A stretch of 64,000 bases of DNA from contig NZ_CP029186.1 of assembly GCF_003096035.1 (NCBI RefSeq), forward strand, positions 3,827,001 to 3,891,000, written 5' to 3'. The position numbers and the translations under genes are program-made. This stretch comes from Flavobacterium album (GTDB taxonomy: Bacteria > Bacteroidota > Bacteroidia > Flavobacteriales > Flavobacteriaceae). Shown in pieces: positions 18,117 to 26,010 of this stretch (its first letter is position 1; each line of letters opens with the position of its first letter). The notes under the pieces were generated by a model. It was not told the DNA's origin, did not search any database, and saw nothing but the letters and a program-made list of their open reading frames with translations.

Positions 18117-18142
18117 GTAGAGACGTTGCACCGCAACGTCTA
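18117..18142. repeat. GTAGAGACGTTGCA palindrome, copy B
   Basis: AGACGTTGCA CC GCAACGTCT is a perfect 9-10 bp inverted repeat about a short spacer, 41 bp after copy A in the same direction. The two copies sit between the Omp85-like gene and the ABC transporter genes; they may serve as a transcript-end hairpin for the former. Confidence 0.65.
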
Positions 18143-18227
18143 AAATGCTACATTATTTTTTTCATATTTACCGGTAACAAAACCTTTCGGTGTTCGTCAT
18201 ACTGATACAACCGATAAATCAATTATT

Positions 18228-19133
18228 TTGGAAACCATCTTAACCATCAATAACCTCGACAAAAGGTTTGGAAAAGTACACGCTGTAAAAAACGTGTCTT
18301 TTGAAATAAAAAGAGGCAATGTATACGGTATCCTTGGCCCTAACGGCAGTGGAAAATCGACCACCCTTGGAATCATCCTTAACGTAGTGAATAAAACGTC
18401 CGGCACCTACAGCTGGTTCGGCGGCCAGATGGAAACCCATGAAGCCCTGAAAAAAGTTGGCGCCATAATAGAGCGCCCCAATTTTTACCCGTACATGAGC
18501 GCCTATGACAACCTGAAGCTGGTGTGCACTATTAAAGGTTCCCCCCTGCATAAAATAGACGAAAAGCTGGAACTGGTAGGCCTGCTGGAAAGGAAGGACA
18601 GCAAGTTCAAAACTTTTTCACTGGGTATGAAGCAGCGCCTGGCCATTGCCTCTGCCCTATTGAATGATCCCGACATTCTGATACTTGATGAGCCTACCAA
18701 CGGCCTCGACCCACAGGGTATCCACCAGATACGAAACATCATTAGGGATATTGCCGCTACGGGTACAACCATCCTGCTGGCCTCCCACCTGCTGGATGAA
18801 GTCGAAAAAGTATGCAGCCACGTAGTGGTATTGCGCCATGGGGTGATGCTGTATGCAGGCACGGTACACGGTATGCTGAGCAACGAAGGCTTTTTTGAAC
18901 TCCAGGCTGATGACAATAACACCCTGAAAAACCTGCTGCAACAACACGCATCTGTAGAAAGGTTTGAAGAAAACGAAGGCAAGCTGACGGTGTACCTGAA
19001 AGGCCCGCTCGAACCCGGGGAGCTTAACCGCTATCTTTTCAATAACGGGATTACGCTAAGCCACCTTGTAAAAAGGACTAACAGCCTTGAGGAGCAGTTC
19101 CTTTTGCTAACTTCTAACCAACCTTCAAACTAA
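18228..19133 (+). CDS. ABC transporter ATP-binding protein
   Basis: 301 residues from a TTG start (no ATG is possible before the conserved domain). Walker A GPNGSGKST (residues 37-45), Q-loop region GAIIERPNFYPYMSAYDNL, signature LGMKQR (about residue 131), Walker B DILILDEPTNGLDP, H-loop LASHLLDEVEK. The AIIERPNFYPYMSAYDNL form is that of the BcrA/NatA-type ABC-2 exporters. It pairs with the permease gene that starts 8 bp downstream. Cargo unknown. It is not obviously GldA: the gliding-motility ABC has different neighbours. Confidence 0.93.
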   Translation: METILTINNLDKRFGKVHAVKNVSFEIKRGNVYGILGPNGSGKSTTLGIILNVVNKTSGTYSWFGGQMETHEALKKVGAIIERPNFYPYMSAYDNLKLVCTIKGSPLHKIDEKLELVGLLERKDSKFKTFSLGMKQRLAIASALLNDPDILILDEPTNGLDPQGIHQIRNIIRDIAATGTTILLASHLLDEVEKVCSHVVVLRHGVMLYAGTVHGMLSNEGFFELQADDNNTLKNLLQQHASVERFEENEGKLTVYLKGPLEPGELNRYLFNNGITLSHLVKRTNSLEEQFLLLTSNQPSN

Positions 19134-19141
19134 CCATCGCC

Positions 19142-19978
19142 ATGAAACGACTCTTAAGCATAGAACTCCAGAAATTGTGGAAAAACAGGGCCAGCAGGGT
19201 TCTCATCCTCTCCTATTTTATCATTTTATCTTTTATAGCACTTATAGCTTCCATAAAATTCACACTGTTTGGCGTGGAATTCAGGATAGCCGACCAGGGG
19301 ATTTTCAACTTTCCCTACATCTGGCATTTTAATACGTGGGTAGCCTCCATAGGCAAATTTTTCCTGGCCGTGGTCATTGTCTCCATGATGGCTAATGAAT
19401 ATACCTATGGCACACTGAAGCAAAACCTCATAGACGGCCTGAGCAAAGAGGAATTTATAAAATCAAAGTTTCTCGTTGTATTCCTTTTCGCGGCTGCGTC
19501 AACGGCCTTTATATTCGTGATGAGCCTTATTTTAGGCTACAGTTTTTCTTCTTATAATGAGCCTTCCATTGTTTTCTCGGATATGAGTTATCTGGCCGCA
19601 TTTTTCCTGAAGCTTGTTGCCTTTTTCTCCTTCTGCCTTTTTGCCGGCATATTAATAAAACGCTCGGCATTTGCGATAGGCTTTATAGTGGTATGGTTCA
19701 TTTTTGAAAAAATCTGCCAGGGACTGATCGGTTGGTCAACCGGAAATTTTGACGGTATCCATGGCCCGGTACGCTTTTTCCCACTCGAGGCAATGACCAA
19801 CCTCATCAAGGAGCCAATAAGCCGTTTTCAGGCTTACAAAGCTATTGAAGGGCAGGTATCCGGTGCCAAAATGGCTAAAGTATATGCCGTCCAGTGGTAT
19901 GAGATGCTGATTGTTGTGGGATGGACCATTTTCTTTATGTTAATGTCGTACAGAATTTTGAAAAAGAGGGATTTATAG
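19142..19978 (+). CDS. ABC-2 type transporter permease
   Basis: 278 residues with six predicted membrane helices. The N-terminus MKRLLSIELQKLWKNRASRVLILSYFIIL and the segment MANEYTYGTLKQNLIDGLSKEEFIKSKF are hallmarks of ABC-2 permeases with BcrA-like partners. It forms an exporter with the ATPase encoded 8 bp upstream. The final codons carry the promoter of the next gene (TTG at 19958-19960). Substrate unknown. Confidence 0.9.
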   Translation: MKRLLSIELQKLWKNRASRVLILSYFIILSFIALIASIKFTLFGVEFRIADQGIFNFPYIWHFNTWVASIGKFFLAVVIVSMMANEYTYGTLKQNLIDGLSKEEFIKSKFLVVFLFAAASTAFIFVMSLILGYSFSSYNEPSIVFSDMSYLAAFFLKLVAFFSFCLFAGILIKRSAFAIGFIVVWFIFEKICQGLIGWSTGNFDGIHGPVRFFPLEAMTNLIKEPISRFQAYKAIEGQVSGAKMAKVYAVQWYEMLIVVGWTIFFMLMSYRILKKRDL

Positions 19979-19986
19979 TATCTTTG
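19958..19986 (+). promoter_or_regulatory. Flavobacterial promoter for the first choice-of-anchor L gene
   Basis: TTG (19958-19960), 18-bp spacer, TATCTTTG (19979-19986): a full match to TTG/TAnnTTTG. The -33 element lies inside the ABC permease gene. The predicted start site (about 19992-19995) is at or next to the ATG at 19995, so the mRNA would be leaderless or nearly so. Confidence 0.6.
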
Positions 19987-19994
19987 CCGATGCT

Positions 19995-22301
19995 ATGAAA
20001 ACACGATTGGCATATCTTTCTGCATTACTTTTCCTCGTTGCCGGAATGGCATCGGCACAAAACATACAAGTTAACGATAATTACACCGCACAGCAGCTCG
20101 CAGACGCACTGGTAAGCAATTCCTGCGCGCAGGTGAGCAACATTTCTGTAAGCGGCTGGTCGGGAGGCTCCGGCAGCACGAGCTTTGGCTATTTTACGGC
20201 AGGGACATCTTCTTTTCCGTTTGCTAATGGTATCGTATTGAGCACAGGTTTTGCCGCATCGGCGCCGGGACCGAACAATTCCCTCCTTAGCGAAGGCAAC
20301 ACGTCCTGGGGTGGCGATACCGACCTGCAACAGGCGCTTGGCGTGACCGGAACGATCAATGCCACCGTACTGGAATTTGATTTTGTGCCTTTTACAAGCC
20401 ATATCAGCTTCGACTATATTTTTGCTTCGGAACAGTACCTTACCAGCATTAACTCACCCAACCAGTGCAATTATACCGATGGTTTTGCCTTTTTGCTAAA
20501 GAAAGCAAACACTGCCGACCCATATCAAAATCTTGCAGTTATCCCGGGCACGAATACACCCGTAAAGGTAAATACCGTTCGCGGCCCCGGTGTATGCCCG
20601 GCTGCCAACGAACAGTATTTCGACAGCTTTAACCCCACAAATGCACCGGTGAACTTTAACGGGCAGACCGTTATCATGACCGCAGAATCGGATGTTGAGG
20701 CCGGGACAACTTACCATATAAAGCTCGTAGTGGCCGACCAGGGAAACAATCTCTACGATTCGGCTATCTTCCTTGGGGGTGGCAGTTTTGACGCTACGTT
20801 AGACATAGGCCCCGACAGGCTTTTAGCCACCGGGAACCCTTTGTGCAGTGGAGAAACCTTTCCAATCGATGCTTCAAATCCTGCGGCAACAGCTTACCAA
20901 TGGTACAAAAACACCAGCCCTATTACCGGGGCGACCAATGGTATTTATAACGTTACCACACCGGGCGACTATAGCGTGGATGTTACTTTTAGCCCCACCT
21001 GTACCGCGACCGGCGAAATAAGGCTGGAATATGCACCTGCCCTGGTATTCGGTAATTATACCCTGCTGCAATGCGATGATGACAACGACGGCCTTACGGT
21101 TTATAACCTTGACCAGGCCGGGCAGCTTGCCGAAAATGGCGACCCCGACCTGCAGGCCCACAGCTACTATCTTACAAGCAGCGATGCACAGGATGAAATT
21201 AACGCCATAACAAACACGACTGCTTTCCAGAATACGACTGCAGACCAGGACATTTATGTACTTGTGGAAAACAGATACGGGTGTACCGGGATCGCTACGG
21301 TAAAGCTTTCGGTATCCAGTAATACTGTAAATAATCCGGCACCGTTGGAAGAGTGCGACACTGACGGAACCGACGACGGCTTCTTTAAATTCGACCTTAC
21401 CGATACGGCTAACGATATACTGGCAGGGCTACCGGCAGGATTGCAGCTTACGTTTTACCCCTCATATAACGACGCCCTTACTTTCGGGAACGAAATAACC
21501 GCGCCCGATGCCTTTACGAACACTGTAGCCAACAGCCAGACGCTATATGCACGTATCTTTAATGCCAGCGATTGCTACGGCATTGCAGAGGTACAGCTGA
21601 TCGTACATTCTTTTGGCGATGGTTTTGCCGATGAAGATGTTATATTATGTGACGACACTACCGAAACACTGGATGCCGGAAGCGGCTACACTTCTTACAG
21701 TTGGGATACCACTCCCGTACAGACTACGCGCAGGATTACTGTAGATGAGCCGGGAACTTATACGGTGACTGTCACCAATACCTTTGGCTGCGAGGGCAGC
21801 AAAACGTTTACCGTTTCGCCATCAGGACGCGCTACAGACGCGACATTTGACATAAACGATTTTACCGGTAATGACAACAGCATTACTGTTCACCCTGTTG
21901 GTTCAGGAACTTACGAATATTCCCTTGACGGGCTTGACTATCAGGACAGCCCTGTTTTTGAGCACCTCCCATCGGGAGAATATACCATTTATATAAAAGA
22001 CACCAATGGCTGCGGCCCAAGGTATTCGGAAAGCGTATTTATACTCGACTACCCTGTGTTCTTCACCCCCAATGGCGACGGTATAAACGACATCTGGAGA
22101 ATACCTTACAGTTACTACCGCCCCGGCATTTTTGTAACCGTGTTTGACCGTTATGGAAAGATCATCACCGGTTTTAAAGGCTATGAGCAGGGATGGGACG
22201 GCACCTACAATGGCAGGCCGCTACCCTCTACCGATTACTGGTTCCATATTGAACTGGAAAACGGGAGGAAAGTAAGGGGACATTTTGCCATGGTGCGATA
22301 A
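19995..22301 (+). CDS. Choice-of-anchor L domain protein with T9SS type B sorting domain
   Basis: 768 residues. Signal peptide MKTRLAYLSALLFLVAGMASAQ; choice-of-anchor L domain ~25-270 (YTAQQLADALVSNSCAQVSNI, GYFTAGTSSFPFANGIVLSTGFA, ISFDYIFASEQY, YTDGFAFLL, YHIKLVVADQGNNLYDSAIFL); an Ig-like stretch with YQWYKN; acidic Cys repeats (QCDDDNDGLTVYNLDQA, ECDTDGTDDGFFKFDL); and the C-terminal sorting domain (FFTPNGDGINDIWRIP, VFDRYGKIITGFKGYEQGWDG, LPSTDYWFHIEL, GHFAMVR). Type B CTD proteins are exported by T9SS and often associated with SprF-like partners; no sprF lies adjacent. It shares nearly the same C-terminus with the next gene. Likely a large surface adhesin. Confidence 0.88.
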   Translation: MKTRLAYLSALLFLVAGMASAQNIQVNDNYTAQQLADALVSNSCAQVSNISVSGWSGGSGSTSFGYFTAGTSSFPFANGIVLSTGFAASAPGPNNSLLSEGNTSWGGDTDLQQALGVTGTINATVLEFDFVPFTSHISFDYIFASEQYLTSINSPNQCNYTDGFAFLLKKANTADPYQNLAVIPGTNTPVKVNTVRGPGVCPAANEQYFDSFNPTNAPVNFNGQTVIMTAESDVEAGTTYHIKLVVADQGNNLYDSAIFLGGGSFDATLDIGPDRLLATGNPLCSGETFPIDASNPAATAYQWYKNTSPITGATNGIYNVTTPGDYSVDVTFSPTCTATGEIRLEYAPALVFGNYTLLQCDDDNDGLTVYNLDQAGQLAENGDPDLQAHSYYLTSSDAQDEINAITNTTAFQNTTADQDIYVLVENRYGCTGIATVKLSVSSNTVNNPAPLEECDTDGTDDGFFKFDLTDTANDILAGLPAGLQLTFYPSYNDALTFGNEITAPDAFTNTVANSQTLYARIFNASDCYGIAEVQLIVHSFGDGFADEDVILCDDTTETLDAGSGYTSYSWDTTPVQTTRRITVDEPGTYTVTVTNTFGCEGSKTFTVSPSGRATDATFDINDFTGNDNSITVHPVGSGTYEYSLDGLDYQDSPVFEHLPSGEYTIYIKDTNGCGPRYSESVFILDYPVFFTPNGDGINDIWRIPYSYYRPGIFVTVFDRYGKIITGFKGYEQGWDGTYNGRPLPSTDYWFHIELENGRKVRGHFAMVR

Positions 22302-22329
22302 TTTAGCCTAATTTAATTCAATCTTTACT

Positions 22330-24642
22330 ATGAAATTTATCACCAATATAGTTGCGGGGCTGCCTGTTGCATTCCTCCTTTTGTTTTCGCCGGGAGCCAG
22401 GGCGCAGGATCCTATACAGGTGGTAAATAACATGACGGACGAGCAGCTTGTAAATGCATTAGTGGACAATGGCTGTGCCGAAATCAGTAATATAAGGATA
22501 TCGGGATCGGGCGGAGGCGCAGCCCAAAGGAGTTATGGCTATTTTACTTCAGGCCCGGATTTCCCTTTTGAGAACGGCATTATACTAAGCACAGGTTTTG
22601 CGATGGATTCGCCGGGGCAGAATAGTAATATCTTAAGTAACGGGGCCGAATCGTGGGGAGGCGACCAGGACCTGGAACAGGTGCTAAGTATTGATGACAC
22701 GTTTAATGCCACAATAATGGAATTCGATTTTGTGCCTGCCACCAACCATATCAGTTTCGATTATATATTTGCTTCAGAAGAATATACTTCCTGGGGCGAC
22801 CTCGAGGCCTGCAGCTATACCGACGGCTTTGCATTCCTGCTAAGGGAAGCCGGCAGCACCGGACCTTACCAAAACCTTGCGGTGATACCTGGCACCAACA
22901 CGCCTGTACAGGTAACCACAGTGCGGGGTGTTGGCACCTGCCCACCGGCAAATACAGAGTATTTCGGTTCTTTTAATGGGGTGGACAGCCCGATCGACTA
23001 TAACGGCCAAACGGTAGTGCTTACCGCAGAATCTGATGTAACTGCGGGAACGCTTTACCACATCAAGCTTGTTATAGCCGATCAGGGCGATACATTATAT
23101 GATGCTGCCGTGTTTTTAAAGGGTAACAGCTTTGGCAGCAGCATTAATATTGGTGATGACAGGCTTGTAGCGGAGAACACTGCTATATGCGACGGCCAGA
23201 CTTTTGGGATTAACGCCCATGTAACTAATGCTATAAGCTACCAGTGGTATAAAGACGGCAACCCTATCGCGGGGGCTGTTAATGAAACATATATCGTAAC
23301 AGATGCAGGTGATTACAGTGTGGAAGCCGGACTGGGTACAACTTGCTTTACCCGTGGCGAAATAAGGGTGGAATACTACCCTCCTGTCACATTGGATCCT
23401 TTTACATGGAACCAGTGTGATGATGACAATGACAGGCTGAGCGCGTATTATTTATTCCGTATTGGTGGTGAGCTGGTGAACAACCATGAAGGGCTTAGCG
23501 TTGAATCGTGGCACCTTACAACAGAGGATGCCCAAAGCGGCACCAATAATTTACTGACCAACACAATGCTGCCTTTCTACAATACGGCAGCAGACCAGGT
23601 TATTTATGCCAGGGTGAAGAACGAATACAGGTGTACTGCCATTGTACCGGTCACCCTTTCTACGCCGCCGCTTAATGCCTTCAACCCTGCACCAATCGAA
23701 GTGTGCGATGACGATGGGGATGGTTTTCATACTTTTGACTTCACACAGCTTTCTGAAGATATACTCAATAACATGCCTGCCGGTACATGGTTACTTTATT
23801 ATAAAAGCTATGAAGATGCACAGGGATACCAATTCCCTCTCCAGGCTTCTTCTTTTACCAATACCACAGCCGGAAAACAGGTTATCTATGTAGGGGTTTA
23901 CAATTTAAGCGGATGCTATGCCATCATGGACCTACAGCTTATCGTGCATACTTTTGGCGAAAGCCCTGCGGATGATGAAGTAATTTTATGCGCCGATACT
24001 ACAGAAACCCTTGATGCCGGCAGCGGGTTTGATTCTTATAGCTGGGATACCGACCCTGTGCAAACCACACGAAGCATTACCATTGACGAGCCGGGCACTT
24101 ATACCGTAGCACTAACCAATGCATTTGGGTGCGAAGGCAGCAGGACATTCACCGTTTCGCCCTCAGGGCGTGCTACAGATGCCACTTTTGAAATAAACGA
24201 CCTTGCCGGAAACAACAACAGCATTACGGTCACCCCTGTAGGTACCGGTGTTTATGAATATTCCCTTGACGGCGCCAACTACCAGGACAGCCCGGTTTTT
24301 GAGCAGCTCACAGCAGGGGAATACACGGTTTACATAAGGGATGCCAATGGCTGCGGGCCGGTATATTCTGAAAAGGTTTTCGTGCTGGATTATCCTGCTT
24401 TCTTTACCCCGAATGGCGATGGCATAAATGATGTTTGGCGTATATCCTACAGCTACCACCGCCCCGGTATTTTTGTAACTATATTCGACCGTTATGGTAA
24501 GATCATTACCGGGTTTAAGGGCTACGAACAGGGATGGGACGGCACCTATAATGGCAGGCCGCTACCCTCTACAGATTACTGGTTCCTTATCGATCTGGAA
24601 AATGGCAGGAAAGTAAGGGGGCATTTTGCCATGGTTCGATGA
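22330..24642 (+). CDS. Choice-of-anchor L domain protein with T9SS type B sorting domain (paralogue)
   Basis: 770 residues with the same domain order as the preceding gene: signal peptide MKFITNIVAGLPVAFLLLFSPGARAQD, anchor L domain (GYFTSGPDFPFENGIILSTGFAMDSPGQN, HISFDYIFASEEY), YQWYKDGN, QCDDDNDRLSAYYLF and VCDDDGDGFHTFDFT repeats, then FFTPNGDGINDVWRI and a final RKVRGHFAMVR. The last ~240 residues are near-identical to its neighbour, while the N-terminal half is clearly more divergent, which points to tandem duplication with later divergence or gene conversion at the 3' end. It follows 28 bp after the previous stop, so is probably co-transcribed. Confidence 0.88.
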   Translation: MKFITNIVAGLPVAFLLLFSPGARAQDPIQVVNNMTDEQLVNALVDNGCAEISNIRISGSGGGAAQRSYGYFTSGPDFPFENGIILSTGFAMDSPGQNSNILSNGAESWGGDQDLEQVLSIDDTFNATIMEFDFVPATNHISFDYIFASEEYTSWGDLEACSYTDGFAFLLREAGSTGPYQNLAVIPGTNTPVQVTTVRGVGTCPPANTEYFGSFNGVDSPIDYNGQTVVLTAESDVTAGTLYHIKLVIADQGDTLYDAAVFLKGNSFGSSINIGDDRLVAENTAICDGQTFGINAHVTNAISYQWYKDGNPIAGAVNETYIVTDAGDYSVEAGLGTTCFTRGEIRVEYYPPVTLDPFTWNQCDDDNDRLSAYYLFRIGGELVNNHEGLSVESWHLTTEDAQSGTNNLLTNTMLPFYNTAADQVIYARVKNEYRCTAIVPVTLSTPPLNAFNPAPIEVCDDDGDGFHTFDFTQLSEDILNNMPAGTWLLYYKSYEDAQGYQFPLQASSFTNTTAGKQVIYVGVYNLSGCYAIMDLQLIVHTFGESPADDEVILCADTTETLDAGSGFDSYSWDTDPVQTTRSITIDEPGTYTVALTNAFGCEGSRTFTVSPSGRATDATFEINDLAGNNNSITVTPVGTGVYEYSLDGANYQDSPVFEQLTAGEYTVYIRDANGCGPVYSEKVFVLDYPAFFTPNGDGINDVWRISYSYHRPGIFVTIFDRYGKIITGFKGYEQGWDGTYNGRPLPSTDYWFLIDLENGRKVRGHFAMVR

Positions 24643-24646
24643 GGAA

Positions 24647-24677
24647 TTTCAGATTTCAGAATTTAGATTTCAGAATT
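24647..24677. repeat. TTTCAGATT-type repeat after a T9SS gene
   Basis: Three imperfect TTTCAGAAT/TTTCAGATT units just after the stop at 24642, related to the elements at 6374-6403 and 33685-33795. Confidence 0.55.
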
Positions 24678-24744
24678 GGATTGAGCTACACGATGCTCAC
24701 ATATTAAGAGACTTAGCGGGCGGGACATTTAAAATCATCATTTC

Positions 24745-25113
24745 ATGAAAAAAAAATGGTTTATACTATTAATTATCGGTTTGGTGATCTTTTCGATCTT
24801 TAACCAGATCGATGCCCGTAAACATGGCTGGGAAGATTTCAAAAAATTTAATACTACCAATATAAATGGGATCATAACTGAAGTAAAAGTATTTTCTAAA
24901 GGCTCTTTTTTTAGTTTGGAAAATGGAAGCGAATATATATTTAATCCATACGTTGATAAAAATGATAACAACAATAATGACGAGGATTATAGCATATTCC
25001 AATATTTTGCAAAAAAAGGAGACAGTATAGCAAAACCAGCTAAGTCAGACAGATTGTATCTTTTTAAAAATGGTAAAAGATATGTATACAGATTTACTAT
25101 CGTATCAAATTAA
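24745..25113 (+). CDS. Small membrane-anchored orphan protein
   Basis: 122 residues: one N-terminal hydrophobic segment (KKKWFILLIIGLVIFSIFNQI) used as an uncleaved anchor or signal, then a soluble domain with INGIITEVKVFSKGSFFSLENGSEYIFNPYV and an Asn/Asp run (DKNDNNNNDEDY). No family is recognised. Together with the following gene it is markedly more AT-rich than the T9SS genes on both sides, which suggests a separate origin. Confidence 0.65.
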   Translation: MKKKWFILLIIGLVIFSIFNQIDARKHGWEDFKKFNTTNINGIITEVKVFSKGSFFSLENGSEYIFNPYVDKNDNNNNDEDYSIFQYFAKKGDSIAKPAKSDRLYLFKNGKRYVYRFTIVSN

Positions 25114-25190
25114 TATGCAACCCCACAAAGCTCTGTGACTTTTTCTAGTAATAAAACACATCCAAACACATATAAATATTCATTTAAGCG

Positions 25191-25697
25191 ATGGCAAGAA
25201 GACTGGAATTATTTGCAGACAAAGAAAATGGTGATGCCCCTGCTTTTTCAACAAATTTTGACAACTACGGTGTAATACTTTACTATGCATTTACTGTTAA
25301 TAAGGAAAAAGCTATCTTGTTGTATAAAGCAATGGTAAATAAATACCATTATGCCTTAGGCTATGATTTGCCCCTGAATGGCCTTTCAGATAATAACACA
25401 GAGGTATGTATCCCTATTGAGCAGATTCCGGATGTAATGTCTTTTATTACTAATGATATACTTCCCTCTTTATACGTACTACCGTTGGATCTTAATATGA
25501 TTGATGAATGGAATACTGGGGAAGATTTAGAAACATTTCTAATGAATCAAGGAAGTTTTTTCGACACTTTCAATATTGACGGAATAGTTGTTGACAACTA
25601 TACAGTGGATTATTTTATTAGAATTTTTAATAAATTGTTTCATTTCTTTGAGCAAGTATTTTTCTGCGGAACAAGCTATAAAGTTGAAATCGCATAA
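25191..25697 (+). CDS. Hypothetical cytoplasmic protein
   Basis: 168 residues without signal peptide, acidic, with an internal NKEKAILLYKAMVNKYHYALGYDLPLNGL segment and an aromatic C-terminal helix (YFIRIFNKLFHFFEQVFF). I do not recognise the family. AT-rich, like the gene before it. It lies 77 bp downstream of it, so a shared transcript is possible. The short AT-rich pair sits between two surface-protein groups. Confidence 0.65.
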   Translation: MARRLELFADKENGDAPAFSTNFDNYGVILYYAFTVNKEKAILLYKAMVNKYHYALGYDLPLNGLSDNNTEVCIPIEQIPDVMSFITNDILPSLYVLPLDLNMIDEWNTGEDLETFLMNQGSFFDTFNIDGIVVDNYTVDYFIRIFNKLFHFFEQVFFCGTSYKVEIA

Positions 25698-26010
25698 AAC
25701 GAAGTCAGAGACTTCGCGGAGCCTTGAGTCAAAAAGCCTTCAAATACAAAACCACCTCTTCCCTTAGCCCCGATCGCTGCGATATCCTCCCGGCGAAGCA
25801 AGGGAGATAAAGCGGAGAGCGGGACGATGTATAGCAATAAGCCTTTAACTGGCTGCTCCTGAAAATTCCAGTCCCTGCACATTGCATTCTCGATGAAAAA
25901 GCATGATTGCTAATCGTAAGGCACTACTTAATAAATCATGTTAAGAATTAGGCCCTCATTTTTCAATGGTATAGCAATGTAAATTATATTTACAAAAATT
26001 TTGCTTTGCT
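25698..26010. other. 313-bp intergenic region with hairpins and a structured-RNA-like repeat
   Basis: It begins with a perfect short hairpin CGAAGTC AGA GACTTCG (25700-25716), then holds the structured-RNA-like element 25766-25828 and an AT-rich tail leading to the gene at 26011. I see no coding sequence and no TAnnTTTG promoter in the tail. Confidence 0.5.
25766..25828 (+). ncRNA. Flavobacterial structured-RNA-like element (possibly Flavo-1)
   Basis: The sequence reads AGCCCCGATCGCTGCGATATC then CTCCC, a GGCGAAGCAA loop region, GGGAGATAAAGCGGAGAGCGGGA. CCCG pairs with CGGG, and TATC(C)TCCC pairs with GGGAGATA. This AGCCCCGAT...GATAnAGCGGAnAGCGGG layout is a repeated intergenic element I recall from many Flavobacteria and it may correspond to the Rfam Flavo-1 RNA motif; the Rfam match is from memory and unverified. 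A related version occurs at 59130-59222. The transcribed strand is uncertain. Confidence 0.45.

Noticed and set aside
18228..19978. Gliding-motility ABC transporter GldA/GldF
   Set aside because: The ATPase looks like the BcrA type, and no gldG or other gliding genes adjoin it; nearness to T9SS substrates is not enough.
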